A DNA stretch of 64,000 nt from Nereocystis luetkeana (taxonomy: Eukaryota; Sar; Phaeophyceae; Laminariales; Laminariaceae), in NCBI GenBank assembly GCA_031213475.1, contig JARUPZ010000023.1, forward strand, positions 6,900,157 through 6,964,156. Reading direction: 5' to 3'. Shown piece after piece: positions 1-11,800 of the stretch. How positions within the stretch are numbered: the stretch's first letter is position 1; every line of letters starts with the position of its first letter. The position numbers and the translations under genes were made by a program. The notes under the pieces are model-generated. The model did no database searches, was not told the DNA's origin, and was given only the letters and a program-made list of their open reading frames with translations.

Positions 1-168
1 GCCGCGAAGGCGACCGCCGCGAAGGCCTTGGCTGCAGCGGCTCCGACAGCGGCTGCAGCACCCACTCCAGCGGCGCCTGCTTCCGCTGCTCCTGTCTTTG
101 CTGCGCCTGCTCCTGCTGCTCCTGGTTTTGCTGCGTCTGCTCCTGCTGCTCCTGTTTTTGCTGGTCTG
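1..168 (+). CDS. partial exon, Ala/Pro-rich low-complexity segment
   Basis: An open + frame runs from the window edge and encodes an Ala/Pro/Val-rich linker built on an imperfect 15-30 bp repeat (gctcctgctgctcctg and variants). After about position 168 the residues become mixed and Cys-containing (CDC...CPAC), and I cannot place the 3' splice boundary. It is probably an internal exon of the gene ending at 925, because it lies just upstream on the same strand. The repeat alone could also be non-coding. The 5' end is off-window and the function is not recognisable. Confidence 0.4.
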
Positions 169-384
169 ATGGGAAGGCCGTGTGACTGCGAAACGCACGA
201 GGGTAGCTTCAGATATGTTGATCGAATAGAACAGAAGCGATGTCCGGCGTGCAACCAACACCGCTTAATCTGTACTACTGTACTATTAATACTACTCTTA
301 TGTATCGTTGTCGTGGTAGTAGGGGGGTAGTATGGTTTCCTTCCATGCATGACGGAACCCACTTCCTTCTTTTTTCTTGTGCAG

Positions 385-519
385 GCTGAAATGAAGAAAT
401 TGGAGATGTACAGCTTCGCCAATGCAGCGCACACGATGATACAGAGGGAAGGAGTCCCCTACATGGAGTCGATCTGCAATCAGCGTGACAACGTGAGCGA
501 GCTGTGGAGACGCGACTTG
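385..519 (+). CDS. internal exon of unrecognised gene (penultimate)
   Basis: The stretch after a T-rich tract and acceptor (ttcttgtgcag|GCTGAAATG) reads as 45 phase-0 codons of ordinary mixed composition, beginning AEMKKLEMYSFANAAH and containing IQREGVPYMESICNQ. The donor is placed at TTG|GTTGGT. An alternative donor (AAC|GTGAGC) lies upstream, also in phase 0. Joined to the exon at 713 it reads ...WRRDL|VGMLG... in frame. I do not recognise the family. Confidence 0.6.
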
Positions 520-712
520 GTTGGTATTAGTTGGTGTAATCGAGTGTATGCCTTGAATCAACGTGCGGGCGGTCCGGGCACGCACAAACCACCAACCTCG
601 GATTGATGGCTACGATGGAATGATTGAAGAAAGTAGCTGTATATTCATACTGTAAGTAGTTTTCCACGGTGTCAATGTCATCTACCATTTACCCGCTGTG
701 ATGCCTCCCCAG

Positions 713-925
713 GTGGGCATGCTTGGAGCCAACGCCCCTAACATGGTAAAAATTTCATGGGGCATTCAAATCGAAGGCAAGGTGATTTACCCCAACAAGG
801 TCAGGTGGGGACATATGATCTCATCGCACTACCTCAAGTACATCAAGACCGGAGACTACACCGGCTCTAAGCTACACGAGTACATCAACATGGCCCGGGA
901 CACGCCGAAGAACTTCACGGGGTAG
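713..925 (+). CDS. terminal exon of unrecognised gene
   Basis: The acceptor is gcctccccag|GTGGGC. It is followed by 70 codons and a TAG stop. The translation has no low complexity (ANAPNMVKISWGIQIEGK; then SSHYLKYIKTGDYTG; ends DTPKNFTG). Phase 0 matches the exon ending at 519, so these are taken as the last two exons of a gene entering from the left edge. No signal peptide, membrane segment or catalytic motif is visible and no function is assigned. Confidence 0.6.
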   Translation: MGMLGANAPNMVKISWGIQIEGKVIYPNKVRWGHMISSHYLKYIKTGDYTGSKLHEYINMARDTPKNFTG

Positions 926-969
926 CTTACAGCATGCAGAATATGGGGTGTAAGCAGCATGCACCATTA

Positions 970-1310
970 AAGGTGTTACTTACAGAGCTATAAGGGTAAA
1001 AGATCGATCGGTTACCCAGCCCAGGGTATTCCTCATGGCACTCTCCCCCCGTCTGAAAGGTGGGATAATTGGGGCGACGGTACCGTATACGGCCGTACGC
1101 TGACATACCCGCTTCGTTTCCATTACCTGGGGAACCAGGGAGATATGTTTTTAGGGAAGCACGCGCTAGCGTTTCTATAAAAGAAGCGTTCGAAGTGGGA
1201 TTCGAACCCGTTTCCTGCCGACGACGTCAAATGTGAAGGTGTTGCCTATTGAGCTATAGGGGTAAACTATCGATCGATTACCCAGCCCAGCGTATTCCTT
1301 CAAAAACACC
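970..1310 (-). repeat. tRNA-derived SINE, copy 1
   Basis: On the - strand this carries RNA polymerase III-type promoter boxes: an A-box-like TAGCTCAATAGG (about 1242-1253) and a B box GGTTCGAATCC (about 1197-1207), spaced as in a tRNA. The body continues to about 970, where a second A-box-like TATAGCTCTGTAAG appears, so the unit looks like a tandem or dimeric SINE. It is about 80% identical by eye to 7300-7650 over its whole length. It is not a functional tRNA, because no acceptor-stem pairing is kept. Confidence 0.75.
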
Positions 1311-4300
1311 ACATATAGCACATAGCTATGATCCCGCCCAGTCCCGTTTGTACTGGTATTGGCCTGTGAGTGTGTAGGTGTGTAGGTGTAAAGGTGTGTA
1401 TCATACTGGTTGCATGCTTGACAGCGCACGTCTTTGTTGCGTACTACGTGGGGTGCTTGTCTTGCTGCCTGTCGGCTTCGGCACGCCGAACACAGATTGT
1501 ACAGTTACAGTTGTTGTGTGTACGCATATAAAATGTGACTTCAGCATGTATTACAGCACATGTGTGTCACTGACTTATTTTGCGATTTTGAGATATTTAA
1601 TTGCTGTGTGTGAAGTCAGTCTTGTAATTTTTTGGGTGAGCAAGAGAGTGAAAGCCCTCTGCGACACCTTTGCAACACCGTTGAAGGCATCCTGTGGCAG
1701 CCCGGCTTTTCTGTCAACGCCAGTATCAGCCCGACACATGAGTGACAGCGAGGTGATTGGTTGCGCTTGGTATCCCCAGCATACAGTAAGTTGTACCACG
1801 GTATGAGTCTATCCTCGTACACATGTGTATGCACCTGGTATGCGACAAACATTCTGAACGGCATCCACAAAGTTGATCCAAAATGTGGTAATATCACATG
1901 GTGATACTCCGTTGTCCCTGATGAGATAATAGGGGAGATAAGAAGGTCGCATACTTCGGACAGCCAGTGTCACGGGTCGCCTACCTATGTGTGTACTTCT
2001 GTGATGTATGTTCTGTATGTACTGTATGTAGTATATGCCAGGTACATGCTACCGTGGTAGGTGGCATGGAGGAGGTGTCAATTTCGAATCATGCGCTCAT
2101 TATTTTTGATCGCGCAGGCCATCAATGGGAAAATCTTGTATAGGCTGTACAGATCTATCTGTCTTGACAACAGTAGAGTGTATCTGTTTAGTGGAAGAAG
2201 ACCTTGACGTGAAGGGTGAGAAAGAGAGTAACCACTCGTGATTGGTCATGCGCAGAATGTGACTACGTGATGAACATATCATGCAGATGTCGTGTGCGGT
2301 TGTAAGCAACTGGGACATTAGATACATGTTGAAATGGCCATCGGCGACTTGCATGTTACTAAGCCTCTCGAGATTTGAAAGGGGAATAACAATTGACAAT
2401 TATTGTATACCTACCTGGTATGATGATTACAGCGACGGCTATTATTGCGTGATTGGGGAGTATTACAAAAAACAGCAACTTGCAATGCCAGGAGCCGTGC
2501 GGCACGGGCGCAGGATGGCCTCAGCCGTACTGCTCGGTGCTCACGCCGCTCGTGTATAGACAGTACTGGTAGTTGATAACACCGAAACTGTCATTCCTAT
2601 CTATGGTCGCCATCTCGGGGTCCCAAATTGGGTCATAAATGACTATTAATAACAGGCGGAGCTGCAACAAAACGTGTACGGTGTATGGGTATGGCATGTG
2701 TGCCAGAAATGGGTACAGATCGATGCAAACGCGTAGTACGAAACGAAGCAACCTTGCACTAAAATCCTCTTGATACTGTTAAGAGGTTGACTGTGAGATT
2801 CACGTATCCCCTTTCAGGTTTCCTATTGATAAGCAGGTCCTACCTTATCGCGATCTTGTTCTGAGGGCTTTGCTATATAGGAGGGCAGCGTGATAATGTG
2901 CAGTTTGAGTAGGGCTCCGATAAACGGTCTGAACGGCGGGTTTGGCTGTGCTTCGCCCTGAATCCCTGTTCCCTATATTCTACGGACATGTTTACAGTTA
3001 CTAGTAGGTCTTTCATGTAGTAGGCCATCGTTTTCCGCATTCATAATCCTGGATCTTTACAGGGCTTCGATGGCAATACCATGACACTAGCCTGCCCTGA
3101 TAAGGGGTAGTTTGGCCGTAGACGAAGTAACGGCCTCCGCAAACGAAGTAACGGACAAAGCAGGGTTTATTGGTAGAGAGAGTGTGACATGTCTGTATCG
3201 GGAACTGGGATAGAGCAAGTTTGGTTAGGAAGGGAAGGCCTATAGTTAGAAATACGGAAGATTCGAACAAACGCCGATCCCACAAACCAGAACACGAACC
3301 AAAGGTGGGGCTCCTGAAAGCCCATACCCATAACTCTTAGCTGCGAAGAGACATGAAAAACGTCGAAAACAGAAGGTTCCGCTGCACCCCCAGCTAGGAG
3401 GGGGGTGGGGAAGCGAACATGTGTAATCGTAGGCAAAACACAAAACCCCACAATCCTGTGTCTCAGTATGAGTTTCCAGAATGCCCAAATTGCCACCGGT
3501 GATGAACAAGGGGGAGGTCGGAAGGGCTACGAGAAGAAAGGAACACCCGAATCGCCCCCGGTGACGAGTGGGAGGGGTCGGCAGGATTACGAGAAAAAAG
3601 GAACGCGTACACGTATGACTACTTTATCAGCAAACGTCGAAAACGCTTGGCACAGGTAGTAGACTAGGCGGTCAGAAAGCTGGCTACAAAACCTGAAGCG
3701 GCCGCGACAACTACACCAGCATTCGGCAAGAACTTTACTCATGGAAATTGGCGAGCGAATCGGAGGGACCAGCTGTCTGACGAAGGCCCGGTTGTAGGAA
3801 CGACGTCGGAGCCAACACGGAAAATGCCAAAGTCATGAAAAACCCCCCGACCTGAAACCCAGAAAACATGAAACACGATCGAGAGACAGCCGTGGCGAGA
3901 ATCGTAGCCAACCACCTCTCCGCCTCGGCACCAGGCTACGTCACGTTGGATCGCCCGTACACGTATGCTTCGTGCCTAAGTGAAGTTGTGGACACCAAGA
4001 ACCAAGTGCAGACCCCGTCGAAATTGGGTAGTGTGCCGGAGGGAGAGAGAGCTTGATCGGACCGCGGGTGTATAGGGCGGGCTCCGGGCACATATAGCGC
4101 ATCTGTACTCACCCAAAAAAAACGCTGGCCATTCAACCGCCACATTCGACGATGTTTGTGCTGCTCAAGCGCGCTGCCAATAGCTCCGACGCTTTACAGG
4201 GGGCAAATCTTGTGCTCGTACGTACGCTGCTACCCGACGCTCGTCGTCGTGTGATTGTCATTTCGTGTACAAAGGTAACCTGTAAAAGTACTGAACGTTC

Positions 4301-7294
4301 GATCAGCCGTGGATAGCTTGCCCGAGCTGCAAAAATTGCATGTCAAATCGGATGGTATTACTCCCTCGGCAAGACTTATTTTGCGCTGTCTTCACTGCCC
4401 CGCTGCTACCGTTGATTTAGCAATCCTTTGAGCGAAAGCAAGGGATCGTCGTCCTACAGAACATCCTTTGCGGAAGGTATACGCTATGGGCCTATACGTG
4501 TCATCGCTGCAATCCCTGCTATCTATCTCTCCTGAAGTGGTGGGATTGTTTTACTTTCATCATGATCGTGGTGAACGATACAGTATGGTGTTTGAAACAC
4601 ACCGCCGTGCGAATGAGCATGGCTAGCTATCGGAGGCGGGCTGGGGCTGTCACGATAACGTCCTCGACGTAAACTCGAGCGGTTTGGACGGTACGATGAT
4701 AAAACTGGGCATGAATTCTAAGCTCAAGGGACGGAGTGCGGAGCGACCCATGGCAAGGATGGCTTGGAGCTTAAACGGAACATATAGAAGGTCGAGGCGG
4801 GTTTGGTGGAGGGCAAGGAGGAGCAGGCCAATCGACGAGTTGTGGTGGGACAGAACATATGGGGTCGACGGTGTGGAGGGGCATCAAGAAGAGGAAGAAG
4901 AGAGAGGGGGTATTTAAGCGACAGAGGAAGAGCAACATCAAGAGAAAAAAAGGGATATGCCCAACTCGGCGTACGGTAACGTACGTTGCGGCGATAAGGA
5001 TGACCGTGCCAGCAAGGGTGACTGTTTGATTTACACACATATATGCCGATTGAAGGATGCGGAGTGGATACAAAAACGGGGAGTAGGAGCGACACTGCAT
5101 TCGCCATGTATTATGTGCATGATGTAGGGGCGTGGGCAAGATCAACTTAGCTTAACAGCTAGCTGGGGATATTCGATCGCGGCTATACGCCGGAATCAAT
5201 GTAGCTCTGACGCCATCGACAAGATGAAAGAACAAAACTTTCCGTTTCTTGACGTTGAAATTGGACAGGAGGGTCACCATCACTTCATCGCGTCTGAACA
5301 GGTGAATATTACGAACCTAAGGGATGCCAAACTCTAGACCTCGGGAACTGTGCTTACGACGGCAGTCAACACAAACTTGCAAACGCCAGGAGGTACTCCC
5401 AACTTGTTGTTTCACGTTACCCCTAGTTAATTCCGTCCGTATCTTTCACCGACGCTCGAGTTCCAATTCTACGACCTCAGCAAGCAGACAACGCTCCTGG
5501 GGCATCTCGCCCGCGTACCGTAACACACATCTGTATGGCGGTGCTGAATGGGTAAAAAGTGGTGACGCTGTCATCAGCGATAACCGACCTATTGGCAATA
5601 AAGTAGATAGCGTACCTTCTAGGCAACATCCACATAAAGCGTTACCGATAACCAGAAAGGTCAGTGAACGCCGTCAATTTGAGTGTTGTGCTAAATAACA
5701 CTAACCTCGACGGAAAGTGTATTTCCCCACCACCATTATTTTGTATTTACTCGCGACTGAACGCGAGAGGCTTGAGTTTCCCAGATCTAGGATCGGAGCC
5801 GAGGGCGGGGAAGCCGCCCTCTCTTCTTGCTGCATCAACGCCGCGGTCATTGACCAGGTATGGGGCATGCACCCGCGGGAACAAGCGTACCACGCGGTAG
5901 ACAATCGAGCACACGACGCCAATCTCCACACGAAAAGCCGTTGGCAGGCGTAAAAACACTATGTGTTCGTACACTACAGCCGGTTTGACGAGGCCTGCCT
6001 CCCATCAGACGTAATTAATTAGCATGTGCAACTATCTCCACGCGACAGAAGATATCAATACCAACCCATCATGAGGGCTGTACGCGAGGCGAGACTCCCC
6101 GGCACCGTTTTCGGCGGAACATACAACGCCCATCGCGAGCTACACCGATACACTACTTCTTTATCCCGACCTTCCACAAACAATCGCGTCCCACGCACAT
6201 CAATCCCCACACTAAAGATCAACAAAGACACCACTGGAGATGACTGATAGCATATGACAGGAGCGTTGGCACGGCTGGCGTGTTTGAACCTCACCCGTGC
6301 CACCATGCAGCCTCGCTGCCCCCGCTTGCTTTCGTCTTGCCGCTGGACCCCTCTCGACTGCAATATGGTGGGCGGGCGGGTGCGCGGGCACGGAATTAAA
6401 CGGACAACGAGAGTGCGCTGGCCAGAGTGTGTCTGAAAGCATTGCAAACTACTCTTGAGCTAAAATGGCCCAGGCGTTGACTGTGCACTCCATGTATGTG
6501 TTCAGTCCGTCGAGACGTACGTCGCAGTTAACCATGGCAGCGGTGATATACTATATATACACATATATAGTATATATATTATTATATATATACAAGTTCT
6601 CCCTTCGGAGTGGCATGAGCGTAGCGTTTAAGAAGACTCTTGCCGAAATACGCATTTGGTGGGTAGGTTTGAACTATTCCACCAATTGCAGTTATATGTG
6701 CTGCAGTTGGGGCAATAGCTCAAATATGCCTGTTAACAACCAAATATGTATTGGTATAAGGAAAATAGTAGTGGAACATGCAGATGAGGGTGACGCAAGA
6801 AGGCAGTTCTAATGACCGAAAAAGCAGGTAGTAATTATGTATTACAGCTGATATGAGATATGAAGGCGACATGAACGTGATATGCAACTACGACAGTAAG
6901 CACTTGCTCGACGAACCGCAGCGCCAGTAGACACATGTCCTGCGACACCTAACGGTTCGACAACGAACGAAACCTTTGCCGGACGCCCAAGCCAACTACG
7001 GCATTAATTCATCAAGGAAAAACGTCTTCAACGAAGCGTAGCAGTGGGCCCAGGGCCGGCGTGAAACGCAAAAGCTCGAAGCGACGGGAGTAGTAGCAAA
7101 ATTTCCCTCGCAAACGCGAATGTCACTACTAACAACGAAATCAGCACCCTGGCAAACACCGAAGGTAGATTGAAAAAACAGGACCCTTCGTTGTCCACAG
7201 CACCCAGAGAGGATGCAAAAAGTCAGTTAGTATATATATATACTGGTATAAGATATATATGCCCAAACGGGCGGCAGACGGATCGTTTTACTGC
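1311..7294. other. no supported gene
   Basis: I see no convincing exons here. Open frames are short and lack splice context. Local structure includes a two-unit tandem repeat of about 62 bp near 3496-3605, an AT-rich palindromic tract at 6547-6592, (TA)n at 7231-7258, and TACCTGGTA at about 2412. The missing 5' exons of the ubiquitin protease, with its catalytic cysteine, could be hidden here, but I could not find the Cys-box consensus. Confidence 0.5.
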
Positions 7295-7299
7295 GACGG

Positions 7300-7650
7300 T
7301 GTAGGTGTTGCCTAATAAGCTACCTGGTATAGGGGTAAAATATCGATCGATTACCCAGTCCAGGGTAATCCTTATAACACTCTCCCCCCCTCTGAACCGC
7401 GGTATATTTGAGGCGTCAGAACCGTATACGTCTGGACGCTGACCTACCCTCTTCGCTTCATTACCTGGAGAACCAGGGAGATGTTTTTTTAGGGGTGCAC
7501 GCGCAAGCGTTTCTATAAAAGAAACGTTCGAAGTGAGGTTCGAACCCGTGTCGTGCCGACGACGCCAAATGTGAAGGTTTTACCTTTTGAGCTATAGGAG
7601 TGAATTATCGATCGATTACCCAGCCCAGGGTATTCCTTATAACAATAACA
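7300..7650 (-). repeat. tRNA-derived SINE, copy 2
   Basis: This is the second copy of the element at 970-1310, in the same orientation. Shared landmarks are the B box in gaggttcgaaccc, the block atcgatcgattacccag present twice (about 7339 and 7608), a C run before ctctgaac, and ttctataaaagaa. Its lower end is interrupted by a TACCTGGTA motif inside the second A-box region (ataagctacctggtatagg). This means the dispersed 9-mer can occur within a repeat family. Confidence 0.75.
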
Positions 7651-8614
7651 ATACCAGTACGGCAGAAACAGCGAGACACTCACGTTGTTTCCCCGGCGGA
7701 AGGGGTGGTGCTTCCTTTCATCCTTCATCCGGATACATTTCGCCTTGGACGACGACCACGCGAAGGGTTTGCCCGCGAAGCGGCACGCCCGTATCGGGGT
7801 GTCGGCGACTACTCGTACCTGACTTGCACCAGAGGGGGGGGAGGGGGGAGGGCGTCCTCTTTGTTGCTTTCCTTCTTAGTCATTTTACTATTGACTACGG
7901 GGGTAGAGAGGGGCAGACGCATCGGAGCTAATGCACGCAAGATTGTTGTGGCCTGCAGTCACGTATTGTGTAGTATTTACAATTAATACTTAAATAGTGT
8001 AATCGTAGCAGCGGACAATACTTTACCTGGTATGGTGCAAGACCCCATTGCTGTGCTGTACATACTTCAGCGGCACAGCAGGTCTCCCGCTTGGGTATCC
8101 TTTTGGGGCCCGCCTGCCCGAGATGTTCATATTTTAGTGATTATTTGTATGCTATTGCTGTATAAGTGATGTAGTTATCACAGAGGCCTTGTTGCACGGG
8201 CATTGCCTCGACGTACATATCTATACACGGGTATGTAAGTGTGCGGTTTCGATTGCATACGAGGAACAGACTAGGAGGTTTCCCGGTGGAAGACACTGTG
8301 CGTCAATACATGACCTAAACGTCCTGCCCCTCTGTGTTGCGACTTATTTGACCGCTCAACGTTTTCCGCGCGTTATCTGATCCTTCCAACATTACGAGTA
8401 TTATAATGAGGCGCGCGAGCACGAAGCGCGAGCCTTTTCTCCTGGTTTTTCAAGGAAACAATGCCTCTTCATCTCGGATCGCGTACGAGAGTAGGGTGCC
8501 TTGGTTTTAGTTCCACTGTAAGTGTGTGCGTCAGTGTGTGTCAGTGTGTGTGATTCAACTTTTTTGTTCTTGGCAGGTGTCGGCTTCACAGCTAGAACCC
8601 CACCTCTCCAGCAG

Positions 8615-8810
8615 AAGGCATCAGCCTCAGTGACGAAGCTCGGGGGCAGGGATTGCGGGAGCTAGCAAGGGGCATGCGCGATTTCGACTTGGAGGACGAA
8701 GCCGCTTTAAGGGACCTCTACGCCATGCTCGTCAATGTGACTCAGCCGCATGCGTTTGGTTCAGCTACCTTGACGAGAGAACCGTGGCCGCCTAGGCCAA
8801 GCGACTACAG
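8615..8810 (+). CDS. USP exon: pre-QD-box helical region
   Basis: The acceptor is ctccagcag|AA and the donor is CTACAG|GTAGCA. The frame encodes GISLSDEARGQGLREL, ARGMRDFDLEDEAALR and DLYAMLVNVTQ, which resembles the helical stretch between the Cys box and QD box of USPs. It ends in phase 2. The downstream RG-rich open frame (8825-9070) is not in phase and is left out. Confidence 0.65.
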
Positions 8811-11800
8811 GTAGCAGAGGAGGAATGGGCCGCGGAAGAACGAGCGGCAGGGCGAGAGGAAGGGGTCATGGACAGGCCAGCGGAAGAAATGGCGGGCGGG
8901 GCAGCGGCAGTGGACAAGTACCCACGAATAGGGCGAGAGGAACACGCGGGCAGGGGGCAGGCAGATTGGGGGCAGGAGAACGTCCGTCACTCTTCATTGC
9001 GCCGCCACAATCTTGGGAGGACTATGCCCTCTTCGAGATAGGGAGGGAAACAACCAACTATTGGTTTTGAGTACCGCTCCTCCTGGATGTCTTTCGTGTC
9101 CAACGCTCGTTGACCTCCGTAAGGTCTCGACGGCGGCAGGTGTACGTTGAATGCTACCGGCACGCACGTACTGCGAACAACATGTGCAGTGAGTCTTTCG
9201 TCAGGAGTGGGCATGCAACCACGTATATACAACGTGACAACTAAGAGCTGCTTGCTGATGAATAAGCACCAAGATGAAGCGCAATTCATCACATACCTGG
9301 TACGTACATATGCATGTATTGTGTCAATGTTTCCAACTCGGTTTTAGAACAAAGCGGCGCTGCCTTATTCCCTTTTATTCCGCCCCAAGACGTAACGCCA
9401 CAGTGGTGGGAAAAATCGGAATAACGAAAGTCCTCCCATCCCCCCAATGGGCATGCCTACTATCGTTTTCGGCGTTGATATACGCACAAGATTGAGGGGC
9501 AGGTGATGGGATCCTCGAGCGAGAACATCTTGAAACAGTCATTCGGAGGGGTGTACAGCAACGAACTTTTCGCGGAGGGCGGGAGGCTGTACAGTGAGCG
9601 ACCAGAGCCATTCTCCTACATTTCTGTCGAGGTGCGTCTTTTTTGTTTTTTAATGCTTTCAGGACTTTTGAGAGGGGGAAAACCCAGGGCTCTTCACGGG
9701 TGGGTAATGACCCGACCCTCGGGCCGGGTCACGACGGGTCGGGTCAGCAACTTTTGGAAATATCACGGGTCGGGTCAGGAGGTTTGCAAACTTTCACGAG
9801 TCAGGTCGGGTCACCCGTACCCGACCGTACCTGACCCGCGAGGTTTGACCCGACCCGTATGCAGCCCTGGAAAAAACGACAAAATAAAATGATGACGGCA
9901 TCGATCGGCCACACGACAGAACATGCGAGCTGCTGGCCTACTAGTGGGTGGTGCTTTATAGTGTCCGCACTACAACAAGCAAGGAGTTGGATTACACACG
10001 AACAGCATGGCGTACTACTCGTTCTGGTGCGTGCTGACAATCTCATGGGGTCGGAGTACCTGGGTCTCAAGGATCAGTAGCAATATTGATAGTAGTGCTT
10101 CCTGTAATGTACTCGGACTGGGAATTATTACGGGGGACCATAGTTAATAGGACTAAATAGTGTTAGTAAAAATGGTTAAATATATACCTGGTAGTTTTTT
10201 ATGTATAACATGGGTCCTATTAAGTATGGCCCCCCGTAATAGTCGCATGCACTTGTGATATAACAGGGCTTGCTACATTGTAAGAATACGAAAACTGACT
10301 CGAGCGTGCTGAAGCGGTGTCGCCGTCGGTTCTTCTCTACGCTTCCCTTAAAGCTGCGCTATAGGTGGAGCTGAAGGTTGCTCTGGACTCGGCTGTGTGT
10401 CGCATGTGTATAATTTAGTATTATCATACTCGTACGCTGTCTCCCGATGACCAGACGACGGTATCACTGTTCATAATTACCCACGTGTTTTTTGTTTCTG
10501 CATGGTCTCCTAAAAACAAGTAGAATCATACAGTCACCCCCTATAACCGTACAAGTATATATACCAAGTGTATATTTAATGTATGATACATGTATGTGCT
10601 GCCAATGTGGTAAAAATGGAAGCTTGCACATGGTCATGGTGCTCACGTACGTACCTGGTATACTCTTCGACCAGGTGCGAAACATGAAGACCCTGGGCGA
10701 GGCTCTGGAAGTGTTCACGAAGGAAGAGGTGGTCAGCTTCAAGTGGGACAAGGAGGTCAACGCCGATACGGGTGCGCTGAATAACCACACGCCCAAAACG
10801 TCGAGTGTTTTAGGATGATACCATATTGTTTGTTCGGCCGCATAGCCTCGTTCTGGACATTTTTTTATACCCGTTTATCTACTGATCACCTCATTGACGT
10901 CGTGCGATTGGACGATAACTGGGCTAACTAACGTTGTCCTCGACGACTTTGGACGGAAGTTCAAGGACCATCCGGTCTTCCACTTCATATCCGAACGGTC
11001 CTTGCATTTCCATCCAGAGTGGTCTATAGAACTGCTCCGCTCACGTACGTGGTGAGGGACAAACTGCTTGAAGTTTGTATGGGACAATCTTTGAGGCAAT
11101 TAAAAATAGTGCCCTACTCTTGTCTCGCGGTCTTGCCTCTTTTTTTGGTCGGTCATGATGCCGCTCCCTCCGTCCCAGTTTTGCGTTGCGGCGCATTTCC
11201 CGGGCGCCTGCGAGGGTGCGTTTACCAGGAGTAGGGATTCGTGTTTCGTGATATTCCTTGCGACCTTCTGAACCCTTGTCCATCGAGGCACCCTTACCAC
11301 GTGCTCCAAGGCTAGACTCAAACCAAAATAAAATGACAAAATCAGAAAACTGACCCTTGCATAGGTATTGAACGTTTCAGAGATGCTAACCCTTTCAGAG
11401 GTGCTGACCTTTTTCAGAGGCGGTTCGTATATATAGCGTAGATATGCGCTCGTGCAGCGCCGAAGCATGTTAACTGCGTACGAAGAATATATATATACAT
11501 AGTATCATTATACCTGGTATAGCTGTTCGATATATTCCAGCTCGCACAAGGCTGTAGCGTCACATCGTCCCTCTCTGGTCGGTACCTAGCCCTCCTCTAG
11601 GCGCATGCGGCACCACACCCTCCTTGTTGTTTTTTGTTGGTTCCTTTCCTCGGCACGGATTCCACAGCACGGATGGACGTGCCGTTGATTGCCGATTTTG
11701 CCCCGCAATATTATGCGTGGTTCCTCTACGTAGGCCCCATCAACACCCCGCCCCGTTGGGTTGTGTTCTTTCGCTGTTTTTTTTTGTTGATTTTTGGGCG

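Noticed and set aside
1190-1270. tRNA gene on the - strand
   Set aside because: A and B boxes are present, but the acceptor and anticodon stems do not pair. The same sequence recurs at 7.5 kb as part of a longer repeat, so it was called a SINE.
8825-9070. RG/GS-rich ORF as a coding exon
   Set aside because: Repetitive GGCGAG-type DNA is open in several frames, and none joins the flanking USP exons in phase.
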